In this document: positions 1-8,818 of the stretch, piece by piece
How the letters are laid out: each line of letters starts with the position of its first letter
Position numbering within the stretch: position 1 is the stretch's first letter
Assembly: GCF_007096635.1 (NCBI RefSeq)
Contig: NZ_VKAA01000021.1
Span: 1 to 64,000, forward strand
DNA from: Mycolicibacterium sp. 018/SC-01/001
Lineage (GTDB): Bacteria; Actinomycetota; Actinomycetes; Mycobacteriales; Mycobacteriaceae
Direction of reading: 5' to 3'
DNA length: 64,000 nucleotides
The notes under the pieces: model-generated
What the model saw: only the letters and a program-made list of their open reading frames with translations
Database searches by the model: none
What the model was told of the DNA's origin: nothing
Position numbers and translations under genes: made by a program

Positions 1-86
1 TCGTCGAGGCCTCCGCACCCGCGCCGGTACCGGCGGGGCGGGCGGCACCGCGACCGGGGCCGGCGCGGGTGCGGAGGCCTCGACGA
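1..86. repeat. Long inverted repeat at the window edge
   Basis: Bases 1-27 and 60-86 are exact reverse complements (27-base arms, 32-base spacer), and a 12-base palindrome GCCGGTACCGGC lies inside at 23-34. The repeat falls within the reading frame of the partial membrane protein, so the last decoded residues (PARVRRPR) are simply the antisense of its own Ala-Pro-rich segment. That is either a real hairpin or a fold-back artefact at a contig end. Confidence 0.85.
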
Positions 87-594
87 CGGGGGTGGATGCG
101 GTGAAGCCGCCGGTCAGCGCGTAGACACCGAGCCCGGCGACGGCGATCACGCCGGCAGCGGCCGCGACCGGGATCGGCACGAGGGCGACCAGCCGGGACA
201 GCACGTTGCGGTGCTCGTCGGCGTGCAGATCGGCCCGGGCCGCACCGTAAGCGAGCACCAGGTGCGGAGCGATGTGGCGGGCGGTGCGGTTGCGTCCTTC
301 GCGAGCGGCCTCCTGCGTCACCGTCTCGACGGTGTCGAAGCCGAACAGTCGCAGCTTGGTGCGCAGCCGGATGCCGTGCGCGCGGGCGTCGTCGTGCCAC
401 GTCAGGCGGACGCCCTCGATGTCATGTCTGCTTTGCAGGGCGAATTCCTGGACGCTACGTGCCGCGGCCCGGGCAATCTCGTTGGCCGAATCGAGCGTCA
501 CCACCTCGTCGGCCAGGATGGTGCCGTCCCTGGTGTCGACCAAGGCCCAGACCGCACTCTTGGCGGTCAGCGAAAGACCCATAACCACGCGCAT
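1..594 (-). CDS. Mycobacterial single-pass membrane protein (DUF7159-like), partial
   Basis: The frame is open from ATG 594 to the window edge (198 codons, 3' end missing). The start follows AGGGG a few bases upstream; a second in-frame ATG is at 582. Residues 1-130 form a soluble domain beginning MRVVMGLSLT, with an ILADE stretch typical of a Mycobacterium-restricted family usually annotated as DUF7159. A hydrophobic helix spans about 134-161 and is followed by an Ala/Pro-rich outer tail. Function is unknown. The tail enters the inverted repeat at 1-86, so the final residues may not be real. The family name is from memory and less certain than the topology. Confidence 0.6.
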   Translation of the reverse strand, partial: MRVVMGLSLTAKSAVWALVDTRDGTILADEVVTLDSANEIARAAARSVQEFALQSRHDIEGVRLTWHDDARAHGIRLRTKLRLFGFDTVETVTQEAAREGRNRTARHIAPHLVLAYGAARADLHADEHRNVLSRLVALVPIPVAAAAGVIAVAGLGVYALTGGFTASTPVVEASAPAPAPVAVPPAPPVPARVRRPRR

Positions 595-750
595 AGCTAC
601 CCCTGACGACGGCCGGTGATGGCCCTATATCGGCGTGTCCAGGTCGGATGTTACTCACGCCACACCGAGATGTCGCCCGCGCCGGCGAAATTTCTTCGCA
701 CAGCGGCGGCGAAGAGCAGGGTTTAGCTGAGCGTAGGCCGCTGGGTCAGC

Positions 751-2988
751 TCAGCTCTGTAGCGACTCCAGGGCGGAGTTGAACGTCTTGCTGGGTCGCA
801 TCACCGCGGTGGTCTTGTCGCGATCGGGGTAGTAGTAGCCGCCGATGTCGACCGCTTCGCCCTGCACCGCGTTGAGCTCCTCGACGATCGCCTGCTCGTT
901 GTCGGCCAACTGCTGGGCCAGCGGCCCGAAGTGCTCGGCGAGCTCGCTGTCCTCGCTCTGGGCGGCCAGCTCCTGCGCCCAGTACATGGTCAGGTAGAAC
1001 TGGCTGCCGCGATTGTCGAGCTCACCGGTCTTGCGGGACGGGCTCTTGTTGTTGTCGAGCAGCTTGCCGATCGCGGCATCGAGCGTCTTGCCCAGGATCG
1101 AGGCCTTCTTGTTCCCGGCCTTGGCGCCCATGTCCTCGAAGCTGGCGCCGAGCGCGAGGAACTCGCCGAGCGAATCCCAGCGCAGGTGGTTCTCCTCCAC
1201 CAGCTGGTTGACGTGCTTGGGCGCCGAGCCGCCGGCACCGGTCTCGTACAGGCCGCCACCGGCCATCAGCGGCACGATCGACAGCATCTTTGCGCTGGTG
1301 CCGAGCTCGAGGATCGGGAACAGGTCGGTCAGGTAGTCGCGCAGGATGTTGCCGGTCGCCGAGATGGTGTCCTGGCCCCGGATCAACCGCTCGAGCGTGT
1401 ACCGCATCGCCCACACCTGCGGCAGGATCGTGATCTCCAGGCCCTCGGTGTCGTGGTCGCCGAGGTACTTCTTCACCTTGGCGCGCAGCTCGTTCTCGTG
1501 CGGCCGTTCGTCGTCGAGCCAGAACACGACCGGCATGCCGGAGGCGCGGGCCCGCGTCACCGCGAGCTTGACCCAGTCCTGGATCGGGGCGTCCTTGACG
1601 ATCGGCATCCGCCAGATGTCGCCCTCTTCGACGTTCTGGCTCAGCAGCACCTCGCCCGTCTCGTTGTCGACGATGTCGGCGACGCCGTCCTCGGCGATCT
1701 CGAAGGTCTTGTCGTGGCTGCCGTACTCCTCGGCCTTCTGTGCCATCAGGCCGACGTTGGGCACGGTGCCCATCGTGGTGGGGTCGAACTGTCCGTGGGT
1801 CTTACAGAAGTTGATCACTTCCTGGTACATCCGGGAGAACGTGGACTCGGGGTTGACGGCCTTGGTGTCCTTGGTGCGGCCGTCGGCGCCGTACATCTTG
1901 CCGCCGAGCCGGATCATCGCCGGCATCGACGCGTCGACGATGACATCGCTCGGGGAGTGGAAGTTCGAGATGCCCTTCGCGGAGTCGACCATCGCGAGTT
2001 CGGGCCGGTGCTCGTGGCACTTGTGCAGGTCTTCGATGATCTCCTCGCGCTGGCTGGCGGGCAGCGCCTCGATCTTGTCGTAGAGATCGGACAGTCCGTT
2101 GTTGACGTTGACGCCCAGCTGGTCGAACAGTTCCTGGTGCTTGGCGAATGCGTCCTTGTAGAACACCTTGACGGCGTGGCCGAACACGATGGGGTGGCTG
2201 ACCTTCATCATCGTGGCCTTGACGTGCAGGGAGAACATCACGCCGGTCTTGTAGGCGTCCTCGATCTGCGACTCGTAGAAGTCGATGAGGGCCTTCTTGC
2301 TCATGAACATGCTGTCGATGACGTCGCCCTCGTCGAGCGTGACCTCGGGCTTGAGCACGACGGTCTCGCCGCGCGCGGTCTTGAGCTCCATGCGCACGCT
2401 GCGCGCCTTGTCCAGCGTCATCGACTTCTCGCCGTGGTAGAAGTCGCCGCCCTTCATCGTCGCGACGTGCGTGCGCGAGGCCTGCGACCACTCCCCCATG
2501 CTGTGCGGGTGCTTTCGGGCGTACTCCTTGACCGCCTTGGGCGCGCGCCGATCTGAATTCCCTTCGCGCAGAACAGGGTTGACCGCACTGCCGAGAATCT
2601 TCGCGTAGCGTTCCTTGATTTTCTTCTCGTCGTCGTTCTTCGGATCGCCCGGGTAGTCGGGCAGGTCGTAGCCCTTGCCCTTGAGTTCTTTGATGGCGGC
2701 CAGCAGCTGCGGCACCGACGCGCTGATGTTCGGCAGCTTGATGATGTTGGTCTCGGGGAACTGCGTCAGTTCGCCCAGCTCGGTGAGGTTGTCGGGTACT
2801 CGCTGGTCCTCGGTGAGCCGGTCGGAGAACTCGGCGAGGATGCGGGCGGCCACCGAGATGTCGCTGGACTTGACGTCGATGTCGGCGGCACCCGCGAACG
2901 CGCGGACCACGGGCAGGAAGGCGTAGGTCGCGAGCAGCGGGGCCTCGTCGGTCAGGGTGTAGAAGATGGTGGGCTGCTCGGCGCTCAT
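751..2988 (-). CDS. icd: Isocitrate dehydrogenase, NADP-dependent, monomeric type
   Basis: The 745-residue protein has the length of the monomeric (about 80 kDa) NADP isocitrate dehydrogenases rather than the 400-residue dimeric enzyme. It oxidatively decarboxylates isocitrate to 2-oxoglutarate in the cytosolic TCA cycle. The family-specific substrate block EGNSDRRAP is near residues 142-150 and is followed by HSMGEW. The C-terminal half contains the conserved WDSLGEFLALG and NRGSQFYLTMYWA segments. ATG 2988 is preceded by GGGAGGCC. The gene stands alone, with the cupin gene diverging upstream. A long open frame on the opposite strand is a shadow caused by GC-rich codon bias. Confidence 0.96.
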   Translation of the reverse strand: MSAEQPTIFYTLTDEAPLLATYAFLPVVRAFAGAADIDVKSSDISVAARILAEFSDRLTEDQRVPDNLTELGELTQFPETNIIKLPNISASVPQLLAAIKELKGKGYDLPDYPGDPKNDDEKKIKERYAKILGSAVNPVLREGNSDRRAPKAVKEYARKHPHSMGEWSQASRTHVATMKGGDFYHGEKSMTLDKARSVRMELKTARGETVVLKPEVTLDEGDVIDSMFMSKKALIDFYESQIEDAYKTGVMFSLHVKATMMKVSHPIVFGHAVKVFYKDAFAKHQELFDQLGVNVNNGLSDLYDKIEALPASQREEIIEDLHKCHEHRPELAMVDSAKGISNFHSPSDVIVDASMPAMIRLGGKMYGADGRTKDTKAVNPESTFSRMYQEVINFCKTHGQFDPTTMGTVPNVGLMAQKAEEYGSHDKTFEIAEDGVADIVDNETGEVLLSQNVEEGDIWRMPIVKDAPIQDWVKLAVTRARASGMPVVFWLDDERPHENELRAKVKKYLGDHDTEGLEITILPQVWAMRYTLERLIRGQDTISATGNILRDYLTDLFPILELGTSAKMLSIVPLMAGGGLYETGAGGSAPKHVNQLVEENHLRWDSLGEFLALGASFEDMGAKAGNKKASILGKTLDAAIGKLLDNNKSPSRKTGELDNRGSQFYLTMYWAQELAAQSEDSELAEHFGPLAQQLADNEQAIVEELNAVQGEAVDIGGYYYPDRDKTTAVMRPSKTFNSALESLQS

Positions 2989-3127
2989 GTGGTGGCCTCC
3001 CGGCGTTGAGGTGCGGTCAGAGATAAGTCAGTTTCGGGGCGGTTGAAGCCTACCGAACCGGGGTGCTCCCCGGTCCGGTCACATCCTCGGTTGACGGTCC
3101 GATGCCGCGGGGCATGGAATGGCAGCC

Positions 3128-3457
3128 ATGCAGAAAGTGTCGATCGAGGCGTTGGCCCGGCAGCAACTCGAGCGCGCGGCGTCCAGCGGCCGTAACGCCG
3201 CCGACACGGTGGTCGGTGGTCACGAACGGATTCTGCGCCAGACCGTGGTCGGGATGACGGCGGGATCGCAGATGAGCGAGCACGAGAACCCCGGCGAGGC
3301 GACCATCTACGTGCTCAAGGGTTCGGTGCGCCTGATCGTCGGCGACGATCGATGGGACGGCCGCGCCGGAGACCTGTTGCTGATTCCGGACGCGCGGCAT
3401 TCGGTCCTCGCGATCGAGGACGCGGCGATCCTGCTGACGGTGGCCAAGCGGCCCTGA
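3128..3457 (+). CDS. Small cupin-domain protein
   Basis: This is a single-domain cupin of about 109 residues. The first cupin motif is visible as SEHENPGEATIYVLKG, followed by the G-x-L-L-L-IP-x-x-x-H pattern (GDLLLIPDARH) of the second motif. The His and Glu residues in these motifs could hold a metal, but no substrate can be assigned. The start is placed at ATG 3128 (MQKVSIEAL), the usual beginning in mycobacterial homologues; an in-frame ATG three codons earlier (3119) is possible. The gene diverges from icd and converges on the permease gene, with three bases between the stop codons. Confidence 0.75.
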   Translation: MQKVSIEALARQQLERAASSGRNAADTVVGGHERILRQTVVGMTAGSQMSEHENPGEATIYVLKGSVRLIVGDDRWDGRAGDLLLIPDARHSVLAIEDAAILLTVAKRP

Positions 3458-3460
3458 CGC

Positions 3461-4855
3461 TCAGCCGGTGCCGGCCGTGTGATCGGCGGCGTGGCGCCGG
3501 TGTACGAACACCCCGAGCGCGACGATGACGATGGCCGAGATCACCGAGAGCCCGATCGCCTGCTGCTGTTTGGGATCGAAGGCCATCAGCACCAGCACCG
3601 CGATGATCAGCCCGATCACCACGACGGTCAGGTACGGGAACAGCCACATCCGGACCGGCGGGCGCTCGCCGTCGGCCCGCATCTTGCGGCCGAGGACGAA
3701 CTGGCTGATCGCGATCACCAGGTAGACGAACAGCGCGACGGCACCGCTGGTGGCCAGCAGGTAGCCGAAGATCTTCTCCGGCAGCAGGTAATTGCCGATG
3801 ACGGCGAGGAATCCGACCGCGGTGGAGAGCAGGACCGCCACCCACGGCGCCCCGTTGCCGGCGATCTTACGGACCACCTGCGGCGCGTCGCCACGGTCGC
3901 TGAGCGAGAACAACATTCGCGAGGCGGTGTAGAGGGCGGAATTCAGGCAGGACGCCACCGCGGTGAGGATGACGATGTCCATGATGATCCTCGACCCCGG
4001 AATGCCGATGGCCTCCAGGGTGGACTGGTAGGACCCGTCGGGCAGCTGGTTGTACGGCATCAGCGAGACGATGATGAAGATCGAGCCGATGTAGAACAGC
4101 GAGATACGCCAGATCACGGTGCGTACCGCTTTGGTGATGCCGTGCTGGGGATCGGGCGATTCGGCGGCGGCGATCGTGACGATCTCGGTGCCCATGAACG
4201 AGAACATCGTGATCAGCATGCCGGCGACGACGGCGCCGAATCCGTTGGGCATGAACCCGTCGGGTTGCCACAGATTGTCGATACCGCTGACCTGTGAGTC
4301 CGGGATCAGCCCGAAGATGGCCGCGACACCCACGCAGATGAACGCGATGATCGCGACGACCTTGATCAGCGCGAACCAGAATTCGAACTCGCCGTAGTTG
4401 CCGACGCTGGCGAGGTTGGTGATGGTCAGGAGAAGCGTGACCGCCAGCGCCCAGATCCATTGCGCGCCACCGATGAGACTGGTCAGGATGTCGGCGGCGG
4501 CGGTCGCCTCGACAGGGATGACGAGCACCCAGAACCACCAGTAGAGCCAACCGATCGAGAAGCCCGCCCAGCCGCCCAGAGCCCGGTCCGCATACACGGA
4601 GAACGACCCGGTGTCCGGGTTGGCGGTGGCCATCTCCCCCAGCATGCGCATGACCAGCACCACCAGCGTGCCGGCCATGATGTAGGAGAGGATCACCGCC
4701 GGCCCCGCCTCGGCGATCGCGTTCTTGGAGCCGACGAACAGTCCGGCGCCGATGATCCCGGCGATGGAGATCATCGTGATGTGCCGGGGTTTGAGGCTGG
4801 TGCCCAGCTTTCGCTCGGTGCCGGCCTCCGCAGATCCTGTCCTGATTTCGCTCAT
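3461..4855 (-). CDS. Amino-acid permease, APC family (GABA permease-like)
   Basis: This 464-residue integral membrane protein has about twelve hydrophobic helices. The N-terminal signature of the amino-acid transporter subfamily is clear: LKPRHITMISIAGIIGAGLF, with the glycine-rich first helix that forms the substrate site. It resembles GabP and related permeases that import amino acids by proton symport. The specificity cannot be read from sequence. ATG 4855 is preceded by GGAAGG. An open extension to 4921 lacks such a site and would add a non-family N-terminus. Confidence 0.85.
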   Translation of the reverse strand: MSEIRTGSAEAGTERKLGTSLKPRHITMISIAGIIGAGLFVGSKNAIAEAGPAVILSYIMAGTLVVLVMRMLGEMATANPDTGSFSVYADRALGGWAGFSIGWLYWWFWVLVIPVEATAAADILTSLIGGAQWIWALAVTLLLTITNLASVGNYGEFEFWFALIKVVAIIAFICVGVAAIFGLIPDSQVSGIDNLWQPDGFMPNGFGAVVAGMLITMFSFMGTEIVTIAAAESPDPQHGITKAVRTVIWRISLFYIGSIFIIVSLMPYNQLPDGSYQSTLEAIGIPGSRIIMDIVILTAVASCLNSALYTASRMLFSLSDRGDAPQVVRKIAGNGAPWVAVLLSTAVGFLAVIGNYLLPEKIFGYLLATSGAVALFVYLVIAISQFVLGRKMRADGERPPVRMWLFPYLTVVVIGLIIAVLVLMAFDPKQQQAIGLSVISAIVIVALGVFVHRRHAADHTAGTG

Positions 4856-4994
4856 CAGCACGCCTTCCGTCCGGGCCACGAACGTGCCCCCGCACCAAAA
4901 ACAGAAAAACAGCCTGCCCAACGTAGCGCTTCTTCAAACGCGCCGTGCGCCAACCGCGCCCGCGGCGGCGCCTCGCGGCGTTACAGTGCACCTC

Positions 4995-5645
4995 GTGCGC
5001 ACGACATTGTTAGCCAACGGCCGGGGTCGGTGGCTGGCTGTCGCGGTGTCGCTCGTGGTGTCGGCCGGCATGTTCTACGCGCAGGACACCGAGAAATCGG
5101 CGGCGCCGGCCATCGCGCCGCCGGTTGCCGAGGCTGCCGCAGCCGCGGTGTCGCCCGCCGCCCCGCCACCGGACAAGGCGGAGTTGCTGGCCGCCAGTGC
5201 GCCTATCGACGCGCGGGTCTTCGATCTGTCGTTGCCGCGCGGCGTCGCTCCCGAGGGCGGTCTGCAGGTCAAGACGATCTGGGCGGCCCGGGCGATCAGC
5301 GCGATGTTCCCGGAGATCACGACGATCGGCGGGTACCGCCAGGATCCGTTGAAGTGGCACCCGAACGGTCTGGCGATCGACGTGATGATCCCGAACTACC
5401 ACTCCGACGAGGGCATCGCACTGGGCAACCAGATCGCCGGCTACGCGCTGGCCAACGCCAAGCGGTGGGGTGTCCTGCACGTGATCTGGCGACAGGCCCT
5501 CTATCCCGGCATCGGCGCGCCGAGTTGGACGGCCGACTACGGCAACGAGACGGCCAACCACTTCGACCACGTGCACATCGCCACCGACGGGGGCGGCTAT
5601 CCCACCGGCAAAGAGACCTACTTCATCAACTCGATGCAGCGTTAG
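4995..5645 (+). CDS. Exported putative zinc peptidase, LAS/M15-like fold
   Basis: The predicted product is about 216 residues. An N-terminal hydrophobic segment (LAVAVSLVVSAGMFYA) is followed by an Ala/Pro-rich linker. The C-terminal domain carries HPNGLAIDV and later HFDHVHI. This H-x-x-G-x-A-x-D plus H-x-x-H arrangement is that of peptidoglycan-cleaving LAS metallopeptidases (M15-like; also the ARB_07466-type domain). A cell-wall role is inferred. The start is uncertain: GTG 4995 or GTG 4986 fit the signal peptide, while a longer upstream open frame runs antisense to the permease gene and is rejected. The 3' end overlaps the convergent next gene by four bases. Confidence 0.65.
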   Translation: MRTTLLANGRGRWLAVAVSLVVSAGMFYAQDTEKSAAPAIAPPVAEAAAAAVSPAAPPPDKAELLAASAPIDARVFDLSLPRGVAPEGGLQVKTIWAARAISAMFPEITTIGGYRQDPLKWHPNGLAIDVMIPNYHSDEGIALGNQIAGYALANAKRWGVLHVIWRQALYPGIGAPSWTADYGNETANHFDHVHIATDGGGYPTGKETYFINSMQR

Positions 5646-7450
5646 ACGGCGATGCTCGGTGCACCGCACCGTAGGAAGCTCGCCGAGGCCGGATCGTCTC
5701 CGCACACCGCGAACAGGTCGACCAGCGTGGTGGTCTCGTCGGGCTGGGGTTCGATCGCGGGCGGGGCGGGCGGCCACAGCGGGAAGATGCGCGCGCCTTC
5801 GACGCCGGTGAGCTTGGCGACGATCTGCGCCGCGAGATTGGTTGCGACATAGAGCAGGTCACCGCCGAGCTGCACCGGGATGATGGCGATCTTGGCGACG
5901 AGGCTGACCAGTGGGATGCCGGCGTCCACCAGATCCTGCAGACCCGCGGTGAGTTGGTTGGTCGCGCCGAACACGAAGTAGGGCACCGACGTGACGATGG
6001 TGCGCAGATCCAACCGGGCCTCGGTGGCGGCGTCCGGATATCCGTACTTGGCGATGATGTCGAGCAGTCCGGCGCGCAGGGCGCCGTCGTCATCCACCGG
6101 GTAGACGTTGCTGACGTCCTGATCCGTCAGCGACGTTCCGTCCGAGCTCGCCGACGGCGTTCCCCCGAACAGGGTGAGCACGGTGGGGGTGACGTCGACG
6201 ATCGAGTACGTCAGGTTGATCGCGCCGGAATCGAAACCGGCCCCGTTCGCGATCACGAAAGTCGATGTCTCGGGCGGGGATTGGAAGCCGTGGCCGATGC
6301 CCTTCTGGGGCTGATGACCGTGGTCGGTGACGACGATGATCGTCCAGTCCTGGCCGCTGGCCTGGATCGCGTCGAGGATCTCCCCGATGTTGCGGTCGAC
6401 GTTGGTGATGGCGGCGGCGTACTCCGGTGAGTCGCCACCGTGCATGTGTCCGTTCTCGTCGACGCCGACGAAGTAGCTGAAGACGAAGTTGCCCACGTTC
6501 GGGTCAGCGCCGAGGATCGCGGCCTCGGTGGCGTCCCCGACGCGGTCGTCGGTCTTCGACCAGTCGGTGTCGCCGGCGACCTGGTCGAAGTAGATGTTGT
6601 TGTCGACCGTGGCGGTGCCGCCGGTGCCGGCGATGCCGGCGATCACGTCCCAGTCGGAGATCGCGGTGGTCTCGATGCTGCTGTTGAACTGCTCGAGCTG
6701 GGTGAACAGCGTCGGCCACGTCGAGTAGGTCCACGGGGTGAAGACGTTGTTGATCACGCCGGTGTTCTCACCCCATGCCCCCGTCAGGATCGACGACCAC
6801 GACGGGTTGGAGATCGTCGTGTGCCCGACGATCGTCGATGCCGCCGTGGTGCCGCCCTGCATGAGGCCGAACAGGTTGGCGTTGGCGGGGTTGGCCAGGA
6901 TCTTGCTGAGGTTGGTCCCGTCGATGCCGATCACCAGCACGTTCGGGGTGTCGTCGGCAGCCAGGGCGCTCACCTGGGGCACGGCGGTCGTGCGTTGCGC
7001 CGTGCGTTCCTCACGTTTGCCGGCGGCAGCGGTCAGCAACGTGGTCAGCGCGAGCGGCGCTGCCGGCGGCGGATCGGCGGGGGCGTCGGCACGCGACGAT
7101 TCGGCATCGCGGGAGTTACTGGTGATCGTCACCGAGGCGCGGTCCGGCCCGTCGGTGTCGGTGTCGGAGGCGCGCTCGGCGGCGCGGGCTTTCCGCGCTT
7201 CCTGGCGCTCGGCGCGCCGCGTCGCGGCGGCGTCGCGCGCGTCTTGGCGGCGCTGCTGTGCTGCGGCCCGGCGCTCGGCACCCCGGGATGCGGCGGTGGC
7301 GGTCTGGGACGGCCCAGGCGCGGCAGCTGCTGTGTCGGCGCCCGTGTCGTCGGCGTATGCGACGCCGGGAGCGGCCGTGGCGATCGCCCAGCCGACGCCC
7401 AATGTCACGGCCAGTGCCCCGACCCGTCCGATGGTGTTGGCATGGCTCAT
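5642..7450 (-). CDS. Secreted type I phosphodiesterase / nucleotide pyrophosphatase family protein
   Basis: This 602-residue exported protein has a signal peptide (GRVGALAVTLGVGWAIATAA) cut near AYA. An Ala/Arg-rich low-complexity region follows up to about residue 140, then an alkaline-phosphatase-superfamily domain. The metal ligands are visible: VIGIDGTNLS (first Asp), NPSWSSILTG (nucleophile segment), and VVTDHGHQ near the C-terminal third. Enzymes of this group hydrolyse phosphodiester or pyrophosphate bonds of nucleotides or lipids; the substrate is unknown. The signal peptide closely resembles that of the protein at 19331-21457. ATG 7450 is preceded by AGGGACG. Confidence 0.8.
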   Translation of the reverse strand: MSHANTIGRVGALAVTLGVGWAIATAAPGVAYADDTGADTAAAAPGPSQTATAASRGAERRAAAQQRRQDARDAAATRRAERQEARKARAAERASDTDTDGPDRASVTITSNSRDAESSRADAPADPPPAAPLALTTLLTAAAGKREERTAQRTTAVPQVSALAADDTPNVLVIGIDGTNLSKILANPANANLFGLMQGGTTAASTIVGHTTISNPSWSSILTGAWGENTGVINNVFTPWTYSTWPTLFTQLEQFNSSIETTAISDWDVIAGIAGTGGTATVDNNIYFDQVAGDTDWSKTDDRVGDATEAAILGADPNVGNFVFSYFVGVDENGHMHGGDSPEYAAAITNVDRNIGEILDAIQASGQDWTIIVVTDHGHQPQKGIGHGFQSPPETSTFVIANGAGFDSGAINLTYSIVDVTPTVLTLFGGTPSASSDGTSLTDQDVSNVYPVDDDGALRAGLLDIIAKYGYPDAATEARLDLRTIVTSVPYFVFGATNQLTAGLQDLVDAGIPLVSLVAKIAIIPVQLGGDLLYVATNLAAQIVAKLTGVEGARIFPLWPPAPPAIEPQPDETTTLVDLFAVCGDDPASASFLRCGAPSIAV

Positions 7451-7609
7451 GAGACGTCCCTTCGCCGACCCCCGTGGCGTGTGTTACGGCAAAATTACGC
7501 CCCCGTCAGCGGATCGCGTCGGCAATTCGTTGAGAATGGCGTCGTGTCGGCCCTCATGACAGGCGAACCGGTTTACAGTCAGCGGCGATCGGACTGACGA
7601 GGGGGCGAG

Positions 7610-8401
7610 ATGAGTCAATGGTTGGTCACTCATGTGCCCCCGTGGTTGTTGCTGATCCTGATCGTCGCCGCAACGGCCGGGTTCGCCCTCACCGTGCAGA
7701 CACTGGTTCGTCGCCGCTTCCCCGGGTTGCGCGGCGAGGAACACAACGACGTGACGAAGTTCGCGTTCGGCGTCGTCGGGTTCGTGTTCGCGTTCTTCAT
7801 CGGGTTCGTCGTGTCGGCCATGTGGGGCCAGATCAGCCATGCCGACTCGGTGGTGCGCACCGAGGGGGCCGCCGGCGCCCAACTGGCCCGCGATTCCGGC
7901 GTGTTCGACCAGCCGGACCGCGACCGTATCCGCGACAGTCTGATGGCCTACGAGAAGGCCGCGCTGACGGAGTGGGACGAGTCGAACGCCGGACGGTTCT
8001 ACCCCGAGGCGGATCAGGCGCTGGACCGGCTCTACGCAGCCTACGAAGCAGTGACACCGCGCACCGATGCGCAGAAAACCCTGCTGTCAACGTCTTTCGG
8101 CAATCTCAACGATCTGAGCAAGAACCGTACGGAACGGGTGCTGCAGGCACGCACCGACACCGGTCCGCCCTGGTCGCTCTGGGCGGTCATCTTCGTCACC
8201 AGCGGCCTGCTGCTGGGGTGCGCGATCATCTACGGTGTCGAGAAGCCGGCCAATCACTACGCGATGGTGGCGATCATCGGCACGCTCGTCGGGGCGCAAC
8301 TCTTCCTCGTCGTCGAGCTGTCCCATCCCTATGTCGGCGCCGTCTCCACCGTCCGGGACCCGCTGCAGCAGGTGGTCACCATCCTCGAGAGTCAGCGATA
8401 G
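7610..8401 (+). CDS. DUF4239 / bestrophin-like membrane protein
   Basis: The 263-residue protein has two hydrophobic helices at the N-terminus (about 12-30 and 50-70), a soluble helical middle of about 110 residues, and two helices near the C-terminus (about 190-240). This is the layout of the DUF4239 family, distantly related to bestrophin-type channels. No catalytic motif is present, and no transport substrate can be inferred. ATG 7610 is preceded by GAGGGGGCGAG. It is transcribed away from the secreted phosphodiesterase and converges on the first arsenic operon. Confidence 0.7.
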   Translation: MSQWLVTHVPPWLLLILIVAATAGFALTVQTLVRRRFPGLRGEEHNDVTKFAFGVVGFVFAFFIGFVVSAMWGQISHADSVVRTEGAAGAQLARDSGVFDQPDRDRIRDSLMAYEKAALTEWDESNAGRFYPEADQALDRLYAAYEAVTPRTDAQKTLLSTSFGNLNDLSKNRTERVLQARTDTGPPWSLWAVIFVTSGLLLGCAIIYGVEKPANHYAMVAIIGTLVGAQLFLVVELSHPYVGAVSTVRDPLQQVVTILESQR

Positions 8402-8413
8402 CGGACGGTCCGC
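8401..8413. terminator. Short hairpin between convergent genes
   Basis: GCGGAC-G-GTCCGC forms a six-base-pair stem exactly between the stop codon of the DUF4239 gene and that of arsC. There is no T-run; mycobacterial terminators often lack one. This could serve either direction. Confidence 0.35.
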
Positions 8414-8818
8414 TCAGACGCCCAGATCGTCGGCCAACGCGCGGACGCGGCGCGCGATGTCATCGCGGATGAGCCGCATGCGCGCGATGCCGTCGATGCC
8501 GGATTCGGAGGGCTCGACGGTGTCCCACGCCTGGAACCGCGTGCCGGGAACAGGTGCGACGTGGGCTTCCCGACCCAGCGTCACGACGACATCGACCTCG
8601 CGAATCATGGTGTTGTCGAGCGGTTTCGGCCGCTCCCCGGCGATGTCGATGCCGATCTCGTCGAGCGCTGCGGCGGACAGGGCGTTCACGGTGTCTCCGG
8701 GCCGAGTACCCGCCGAGTACACGTCGACGGAGTCGCCGGCGAGGTGACGCATCAACGCGGCAGCCATCTGGGACTTCCCGGCGTTCTTCACGCAGACGAA
8801 CAGCACCGAGGGGGTCAT
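8414..8818 (-). CDS. arsC: Arsenate-mycothiol transferase-type ArsC
   Basis: The 134-residue product has the low-molecular-weight phosphatase fold. The anion-binding loop CVKNAGKS (Cys9) is at the N-terminus and a WDTVEP segment lies near residue 100. Actinobacterial members of this type attack arsenate with mycothiol before its reduction to arsenite. ATG 8818 overlaps the stop of the upstream acr3 gene in ATGA, so translation is likely coupled. It pairs with the ACR3 exporter: arsenate is reduced, then arsenite is pumped out. A paralogue lies at 47554-47979. Confidence 0.88.
   Translation of the reverse strand: MTPSVLFVCVKNAGKSQMAAALMRHLAGDSVDVYSAGTRPGDTVNALSAAALDEIGIDIAGERPKPLDNTMIREVDVVVTLGREAHVAPVPGTRFQAWDTVEPSESGIDGIARMRLIRDDIARRVRALADDLGV

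Noticed and set aside
931..2556. 541-codon open frame on the plus strand opposite icd
   Set aside because: It lies wholly antisense to a well-supported gene, has Val/Leu/Arg-biased composition from GC-rich third positions, and no domain.
4725..4994. N-terminal extension of the M15-like exported protein
   Set aside because: It runs through the permease gene on the other strand and would bury the signal peptide; starts at 4986 or 4995 fit better.
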